A DNA stretch of 64,000 nt from NCBI RefSeq assembly GCF_902686445.1, contig NC_062214.1, positions 56,951,177 to 57,015,176 on the forward strand. The letters are read 5' to 3'. Positions 56,767-64,000 of the stretch are shown one piece after another (the first letter of the stretch is position 1; every line of letters begins with the position of its first letter). The DNA is from Sciurus carolinensis (lineage: Eukaryota > Chordata > Mammalia > Rodentia > Sciuridae). The position numbers and the translations under genes were made by a program. A model generated the notes under the pieces. The model did not search any database and was not told where the DNA came from. It saw nothing but the letters and a program-made list of their open reading frames with translations.

Positions 56767-58789
56767 TACATACTCATTTGAGTCCTGATATCTGTGATGG
56801 TCTTTGAAGAGTAAGGAAGAGGGCAGGAGGGAAGCAGATGGTTTAGGAGCCTACAGGTAGGACAGCTTTTTGGTTCTGCCTCCCATGCACTTTCACTGGT
56901 CCTGTGCTTGGAAGTTCTTTTCAGAGGAGGCATTCCAGGGGCTTAAATATTATCCCACAGGAACCCATCAAGGACCAAATCTTCCTTTGGGTGAAGGTAA
57001 TCCCTGAACACATATAAAGGAAATCAGAAAAATTGCAAAGGACAAGACAAAGCAATGTGATCTAGTGAGTGATGGGCTAGAAAGGGAGGATGGATATAAG
57101 AAAAGCAGCAGCTCTCCAAGGACTCCAAGGAGCTAGAAAGGTATGGCACAGTGAATAGAAACTAGGACACCAAGGGAGATCTCCATGGCTTAAATAAGGC
57201 AGAACAGGCATTTATTGTAACTATAACTATTGCCAATAAGTAAAATCACAAGTCAGTTATTATGGATGATGTTAGACTGCATTAGAAATGAAAAGACTTG
57301 AAGTTCTTTTTGCCGTTTCCTGTTATCCCTGGTAAGCTGCTTGGAGAACTTGAATCCACCTCTCCAAGTTTTCCTGGTTGTCCAATTTCTCAGTAGCAAT
57401 TTTCCAACTCTCCTCTGTCCTGTAATTTCCACCCCACCATCCACCACTACGCAGAGACTTGCACACAGAGACACACATGTTCACACACATGCACACCACT
57501 CTCTTACTTTGGACACTTGTAGATGAACTGTATTCATGTGGACAAATAACTCTGCACAAGGATCATGGGAAGCCATTTGGCCTAAGATATGTTTTTGTTC
57601 ACCTAATATAACTTATTCATCAAACTTGTCCCCAATTCACCTTCACATAAAATCTCCCTGGGCTTCATCTATAGCAAACACCATTTGCCTTTTCCACCCT
57701 CACAAGTGGATGTTTCATACATCATGGGAGCTTAATAAATAGGAAATACTTTAAATAATTGACCCCTTATCACCATTCATCAGAAACAACTTTCCCTACC
57801 TTTACTTCTTCCCTGCCACCCAGGTCCTCCATTTCTCTAAACAAGAAAAGTAATGTCCCTGGAGATGATAAATGGTTCCAGCAGCCCCAGCCCTCACATG
57901 CCAGCTCCCCTCTTTGTGAAAGTGGAGAATAGGTAAGCAGCCTATTAATTCAACTGTGATATGACGTTTCTTTTTGCATTGTCCTTGATTTTATTTTGCA
58001 GCAATTCTTCTAACATCACTGGTTAGAGCAGTGTACATGGTGTAGGAAGCCTCGGTGCAAATTGAGAAGGTAAAACTATTTGGTCCCTATCTTCTTGGCC
58101 CTTTCAGACTCTTTCCTTTCTGTTGTCACTCCTGACTACCCCTTCCGGGTTCCTCTCTGCCAGTCTACCTTTGAGCAAATGCTCAATTGATCCTGGACCT
58201 TGTGCTGGTTTGTGACAGTTGGCTTCTGGAATAGTTTCATATGTGACTTTCTCCATGTTTCCATGGGACAGGGCAGGTGTCATGATCATCAACATCATCA
58301 TCATTTTTTGTCAATCTCAATCTTATTACAGTTATGAAAAATCAAGACCAAAGTAATTTAAATTAATTAAACAGTGCAAATCCAGACTTTTAGTTTAGAT
58401 TATTTAATCATACTTTTTTTTTTTTTTGGTCTAGCAATAATATTGCTAAAGGCAAATATATGTCCTTCTTATTGTCACTTTCCACTCTGGTACTCACCAC
58501 AACTTCCATTTCTCTTGTACCTTCTGGCAGTGCATTGGATAGCTTAGAAATGCTTGGAACAGTGCTTTGGGCATTCATTACCAATTGAGCAGAACTGGTA
58601 AGAGAATTAACACATAATTTCCATTCCTGGCTTAGCAGGATTTCCCCAATGGTATTAGAAATGAAAATTCCCATACTGCAAAGACCTCTGAAATTACATG
58701 CAATGACTCCTGCTTGGAGAAGTATCAGTGGCAAATACAGGGGACTGATTTTAATGAGCAACTGTGATTAAAGACCGCACCAATCCTCC
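56767..58789. other. No recognisable gene
   Basis: About 2 kb unassigned. A T14 run at about 58413-58428 could be the tail of an antisense retroposon; the adjacent 117-codon reverse ORF (58408-58761) has no recognisable similarity. Confidence 0.35.
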
Positions 58790-58930
58790 TGAAAACTTGC
58801 AGTAATATGCAGTGTTATTTCTGATTTTCAGTTGAAGAAACTGAGGCTGAGCATTGAAGCTACTCTCTCATACATACGATCATGCAGAAGACAGCCATGA
58901 TTAGATTAACTAAATAAGAAACTCTGCCAT
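58790..58930 (-). repeat. MIR fragment
   Basis: 'ttttcagttgaagaaactgaggctgagcattgaag' is the antisense MIR core. Confidence 0.55.
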
Positions 58931-59235
58931 AAATCTTCCTTCAACCACCCTTTTCCCAGCCCTCCAAAGTGAATTTCTTTTCATCTTATTATAATTCACA
59001 CATCTCAATGTTAAAAGCAATAGTAATAGAAATAATATGGATCAGAGGAAAGATAAAGTTACAGGAATGATACCAGACTTGGCTGTGTGTGATTCTGTAT
59101 ATAAAGGTGTAAAACAGGCTTAACTTTTTTCAATCACTATGTATGTACAAGATTGATTCTGCATAATTATGTACATCTTAAAACTTTTTTTCTTAATTCT
59201 CTATTTCCTTGAAGATACACTTACAATACCATGCA

Positions 59236-59238
<3 letters not shown>

Positions 59239-59268
<30 letters not shown>
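59239..59268. repeat. (GT)15 microsatellite
   Basis: Perfect GT tract after atgcatgc. Confidence 0.96.
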
Positions 59269-59270
<2 letters not shown>

Positions 59271-59359
59271 CAATTTTCTCTTTGCTACTCTGCAGTAAAT
59301 GGATTAGGATCAATGGTTGTGGCAGAAAGAGGGTGAATAGAAAAGAATATCAAAGGCTG

Positions 59360-59460
59360 TATCAGTCAACCAGTATTGATTCAATACTTTCTGTGTATTT
59401 TTCATTGTTCTAGGCACTGTGGGGACCACAGAGAGTGTAAGTCAGGGTCGCTTCTCTCTG
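59360..59460 (-). repeat. L2/MIR-like fragment
   Basis: 'ccagtattgattcaatactttctgtg' and 'ttgttctaggcactgtggggacc' match the antisense terminus shared by L2/MIR type repeats. Confidence 0.55.
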
Positions 59461-60095
59461 AGACATTATAATGAGCTTAATTTCAAAGACTTTAATATCT
59501 GATAGGAAAAAAACTGCCTTAGGAAAGTAATAGAATCTCAAAAAGCTAGGTGTTGAAAGCTGTGTTCCTTACTGATGGATTAAGGAGATGAGATCGCATT
59601 TATATAGCCCCACCTACAGGGGCCACGCTCCCTGTCACTGCTGCCAGTGGTCCTGATTCTGCCATCAGGGATACCCAGAAAACCCTTCCTCCTTTTTCTC
59701 ACAAGAATTTCTGATGTATTTGGGCAGCTGCCGTCTCTTCACTTAGCTGTTTCTTTTCTCATCCACTTTTCCTTTAGTCTTTTCTGTGGTCATATTCCAG
59801 AACCTTCACCATCCCTTCTCTGGATTCCCTCTGGTTAGCCAGAATTCTCTTAAGTGAAATTGGCAGAAACAAGTAGGAGTATCTGGCCTGGGCAGAAGAA
59901 GAGCAACATTTATTTCAGCTTTGGACAATATGCTTCTTTCTTTCAGTTCAGGCTAAGTTGATGTTACTATTTTAACAGCTGCTAATGCTTTTGGCACCTG
60001 TTAAGCACATACTTCCTTTAGCTTCATCAAATTGTTTTCCTAGGAATGAATGCCAAGTTCAAAGTACTTCATGGCAATTTTTAAGTATTTTAGGG
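59461..60095. other. No recognisable gene
   Basis: Unassigned. Confidence 0.4.
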
Positions 60096-60245
60096 GAGTA
60101 AGGCATGAGACTTGAGTGCTAATTCTGGTTCCACTACTATTTGGCTGTGAAACCTTGGGGAAGTCCCTGCCTTCTTTCTGGACTTCAAATTAACATCCCT
60201 GTCAAATGAAGTAATTGAACTGTATGATCTTTCTAATTTCTGTGT
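60096..60245 (+). repeat. MIR fragment
   Basis: 'gacttgagtgctaattctggttccactac', 'ggctgtgaaaccttggggaagtccctgcc', 'ctgtcaaatgaagtaattg' follow sense MIR order. Confidence 0.65.
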
Positions 60246-61354
60246 CTAAGCAATTCCATCTTCTAAGAGAGCAACTTGTGTTTTTGAACCTACATGCAAA
60301 ATTTCACTTTTGCCTCATTTACCTTTCTCCCATTTATTCTAGGATATTTGGCCCAGGATTCCAAGTTTTAAAGATCTTTTTGAATTACAATCCCATAACT
60401 GAATACATTAGCACTTGTGCATTGTAATATTTCATCAGTAACAGATTGGCCATTTAATAAGCTCTTTAAAAATACTGTCCAACCAACTACTTTCCTGACC
60501 TTGATCCTTTTCAGACTTGATTCCTCAACTCAGTCAATTACTTGCTGTTAACATTCCCAAGTTTATTAGCTGGCAATTTCCATAATCCATCCTTTGCTGT
60601 TTTTGTGGAAATTATGTCTTTATTCACCAGACATATCTCCCTTCCACTTTTCTCAGTTCCTCAGATTTTATTGATTTTATTGATCAAAGCTTATTGCATC
60701 TACAAATTCTTTTATCATCTGTGTTAATCATTTAATTTTTAGGTGTCTGGTGTTCTCCCCTTTCTTACATTTGATGAATTTCCCCATTGATGTACTATTG
60801 GTAGATTACAGTTCCTCATCTACCACAATAGAACCCGCAGTTGAGAAGTTTCTCCTCTCAGCACACCGGGCAGCCAGGGCAGAAACAAGTGATGCTGGCC
60901 AATCAGATGCTTTTGCTCATGATTTTGATTTTGGAGGATGTGATGTAGAGATGAAGGGATATTTGGAATGAGCTCCCAGAAGCTGCAGTGGTTTTCCAGG
61001 GCAGCTGGGATCGTCTCCAACTTGATGGTTCTATAACAAATACATCCTCCATGCCATGGATACTGTATTTCTCACCTTCTGCTTCTCCGTAGTTACAAAG
61101 CATTGTCATTTCCCAAACCTCAACCTTCATCCTTTCAGTTTATGAAGTTTCCTATATTTCTGATACACTCCTTCTATGGTTAAGAGAGCTAAAGATTGAT
61201 TTCTAATAAATTCCTCCTATAATTAAGATACCATTTTACCAAAAAGAACTTTGAAAAAAGGTCAATGTAGACACAGTACAATAAAATCAGAACGAAGATG
61301 GACTCCCAAGGAGACTTCTAGCTGAAGGGAATTATGGGTGTAGTATACTACCTG
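60246..61354. other. No recognisable gene
   Basis: About 1.1 kb unassigned. ORFs 60750-60971 (+), 60820-61020 (-) and 60903-61130 (-) overlap each other and carry no known motif. Confidence 0.4.
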
Positions 61355-61355
61355 G

Positions 61356-61800
61356 ATAGTAGTCCCCAGTTATCCACAGGAAATATGTTCCAAGACCCCC
61401 AGTGTATGTATGCCTGAAACCATAGATAGCATCAAACCTTATGTATGCTGTACATATGTACCTATCATAAAATATAAGTTAAGCATCATAAGAGATTAAC
61501 AATGATAGCTAATAATAAAATAGAACAACTGTCTAATATGCTTTAATAAAAGTTATGTGAGGTGATCACTGTAATCCTTCTTCCTCTTGAGATGATGTGA
61601 GATGACAATGCCTATGTGGTGACAGAAGTGGGGTGAATGATGCAGGCATTTGGAGGCTGTACTAGGCTGCTACTGACCTTTTGATGATATGATCAGAAGG
61701 AGGACTATTTGTTTCAGGAGAACCTCGACCAACAAACCGTGTTGATGGCTGGATGTTGGACTGTGGTCCATCGAGGACACCTGAAACTTTGGAACATGAC
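61356..61800 (+). mobile_element. Non-autonomous DNA transposon-like element (Tigger/MER group?)
   Basis: 'tagtccccagttatccacaggaaatatgttccaagacccccagtg', 'gcctgaaaccatagatagcatcaaacctt', 'aataataaaatagaac', 'taataaaagttatgtgagg' and 'gatcagaaggaggactatttg' follow the order of a well-known mammalian non-autonomous DNA element. The family name is from memory and uncertain. The 3' terminal inverted repeat was not located. Confidence 0.65.
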
Positions 61801-61918
61801 ATCACAAAGGGAAGGTACTATATCAGCATATCCCCTGGGTATGGAGGCCTAAACTGCTCCTTTTGTGAGCCTCAGTCTTACTCAGACTTAGTATTTTGAC
61901 TCTTCTTTTGGACCAGCA

Positions 61919-61920
61919 TA

Positions 61921-61992
<72 letters not shown>
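61919..61992. repeat. (TC)n polypyrimidine microsatellite
   Basis: A 74-bp TC tract with a single CC phase break at 61930-61931. Such mirror-repeat polypyrimidine tracts can adopt triplex (H-DNA) form. Likely polymorphic. Confidence 0.97.
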
Positions 61993-61995
<3 letters not shown>

Positions 61996-63790
61996 CTGTT
62001 GTCTTGATCCAATAGCAGTGTCTTCTTTGAACATTCAACATTCTCCCAGCTTCTTTTTTGTTACAAGGGTGTCACAACTCTCCTTGGATCAAATATCCAT
62101 CATCTCCTTCCTTTGGCAATATCAGCCAGTTGCATGGTTGTAAATATTAATTCCTTGACAATGACTCCAAAATTCAACTCTCTGTGGCTTCCACCCTAAA
62201 TTTCAGACTCATGTTCTCATTTACCTACCTCACATTTGTAATTGGATATGAAATAGACCTTTCAAAGGTAGCACATCTAAAACTAAGCACGTGATCTTTG
62301 CTCTCAATCCTCCTGCTACCATAGTTGCCCCTATGTCAGTGGTGGACTGTTCTGTTCTTCCATTGTCTTGGGTCAAGTCCTCAGAATTATCTGTTCTTAT
62401 TCACTTACAACTTATATCTGATGTCTCTGAAGATTTTCTTTGTTATGTCTTAAAATATATCCACAATCAAATTTGTAAACCTAATACTTTCTCCAAATAA
62501 TGCTACATTTATTTCAAAAGCTAATCAAGTTGGCTATAAATTTACTTGCAAAACAAGTAAGCAACACAAACTCTTCTGAAAAGGAAGAATAAGGGGTGTT
62601 AGCCCAATGAGATATTAGAATATGTCATCAAGCCTTTACAATCAAAACAATTGGGGCTGGAATATGACTAGCACAAAATACTATTAAAACAGAATGAAAA
62701 ACAAAGAAACAAAACTCACTGTAAGTTATATTTTTATACAATGAATTGTATACCTCAAAATTTGAGGACAGTGCAAAAGAGTTGGAAGAGTTACAGAAAG
62801 AAACTAGACAGCTCTTTATACGCCTTGTTTTGTATATGTAACTTGGAACTAAGTAATATTTTACATGACTATAAAAATACAAACAAAAACAAAGTAGAAA
62901 TAAAGCAATCCCTTAAATTCAAAAGAAAAATACAACAAATGAGCCTTAAAAATATATCACCTGTGGCAATTTTAACACCATCAAATACTGGAATTCCTTA
63001 AATGGATTTGAAACAAACAATTTGTGTGCTACATGCAAAGTATAGAATAAAAATGTAAAAAAAAAAAAAAATCTCTAGAGCTACTTTCTATAACCATATT
63101 GCTACCTATCATTTTGGTATGGTGAAACACCTACACATATATTCACTTTGACTCAGGTAGTGAGATGATGAGCCTGGAGCAACTTGTCATAAACCAAGGC
63201 AGTTATCAATAACTGCTGAGATAATATCAAAGGCAACACTTACCAACTTGAAGATGCTTCCTTTGACCAAATTTTGAAAATTTGCAACAACAAAAGTTAG
63301 TAATTAGTCTCTTGCCTCTAGGAATATGTGGTAGCTGCATTTTCTCTTATTCCTTCTTCTCAGTATCAGTGAAAACCCTGGGCGTTATGTATAAAACAAA
63401 GACAAGATCTGAAAGGTGGAGAGAAGGAAGTAAACGGGCTGATGACCAAAAACACACCATTGTGGTGAAATCCATGGGTTTTCTTCATATATCCCAGATT
63501 CATATATCCCAGATTTGTAGGCTAAGAAGAGTATCTTGAAAATGGTGGTGGAGGCAGGAGAAACAGCCCTTCAAAATTCTTTGGTCTGTATCCAAAGGAC
63601 AAGAAAAAGAGCAACAAATGAAGACAGAAAACTGTTAGGCAGTTACCATTTTTCTCTTGCCAAACACCACCTTCACCCACTACATCAAAGGTTGAGTGGA
63701 AAACCTAAGCTTCTATATTTTCTCAGCAATCGTGACCACTAGGAAGGTGGCAGAGAAAAATGCAGTAAGGAACAGGTCATTTGTCAAGAC
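61993..63790. other. No recognisable gene
   Basis: About 1.8 kb of AT-rich, unassigned DNA. An A14 run lies at 63058-63071. The ORF 63282-63539 shows a small in-frame repeat (a duplicated 'catatatcccagatt' word at 63486-63514) but no known domain. Confidence 0.4.
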
Positions 63791-63853
63791 AAATGTCCCA
63801 CCCCTCCAGTAGTGCCCATGGAAATGTCCCCCAACCCTCCAGTAGTACCAATA
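63791..63853 (+). repeat. Two-copy tandem repeat, about 31 bp
   Basis: Copy 1 (63791-63821) and copy 2 (63822-63853) share aaatgtccc, ccctccagtagt and a trailing cca/tag. A looser third copy (…cctcttcagtagtcg, about 63870-63897) follows. Possibly a decayed minisatellite or part of an old repeat's 5' region. Confidence 0.7.
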
Positions 63854-64000
63854 GAAGAGAACCAGCTTCCATCCTCTTCAGTAGTCGTGTGTCACACTCT
63901 CTTTCTACTCAATAGGGCACTAACAACCAGGTTGGGTGGAAATTTAGGACTTCTGTAACCATCTAGTAGTAACGAGATCACCTTCACTCCTACCCCATAA
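63854..64000. other. No recognisable feature
   Basis: Window end; nothing assigned apart from the looser third tandem copy. Confidence 0.4.

Noticed and set aside
58408..58761. 117-codon reverse ORF ending at a T14 run
   Set aside because: The T run hinted at a retroposed gene, but no target duplication, poly(A) signal or similarity was found.

Overview
This is mammalian nuclear DNA with no recognisable host gene. It reads as an intergenic or deep intronic stretch: no ORF outside a transposable element resembles a known protein, no multi-exon pattern is visible, and most recognisable content is interspersed repeats. The organism is most likely a squirrel-family (sciurid) rodent. The main evidence is dimeric SINEs joining a 7SL/B1-like left half to an ID-like right half (B1-dID type), together with rodent-style L1 and MaLR elements. 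The species call is inference; no unique gene confirms it.

The centrepiece is a nearly full-length LINE-1 on the + strand (29537-35589), flanked by a perfect 14-bp target-site duplication at a canonical TT/AAAA endonuclease site. It has a GC-rich 5' UTR built from a 459-bp tandem monomer with YY1-type motifs, ORF1 with one frameshift in an A10 run, and ORF2 with a single in-frame TAG at codon 208. A G-rich 3' UTR with a strong quadruplex motif and a poly(A) tail complete it. The antisense strand of the 5' UTR is open for 281 codons from an ATG, recalling primate ORF0.

Layout. 1-22.2 kb: old unique-looking DNA with B1-dID SINEs, many MIR fragments, one MER20, two MaLR LTRs and decayed L1 pieces. 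22.3-24.7 kb: an older antisense L1 keeping its 5' UTR, ORF1 and part of the ORF2 endonuclease domain, ending at a compound (CT)n(TA)n microsatellite. 24.7-29.5 kb: MER5A-like, MIR, L2 and ID pieces. 29.5-43.5 kb: an L1-dominated block of several ages and both orientations, including nested insertions, plus one intact solo MaLR LTR with a 5-bp duplication. 43.5-64 kb: mostly unassigned DNA with microsatellites, an L1 3' end, two MaLR LTRs, MIRs and a DNA-transposon-like element.

Family names come from recalled consensus features and from comparing copies within the window; no database search was run. Boundaries of the older repeats are approximate, usually to within tens of bases.
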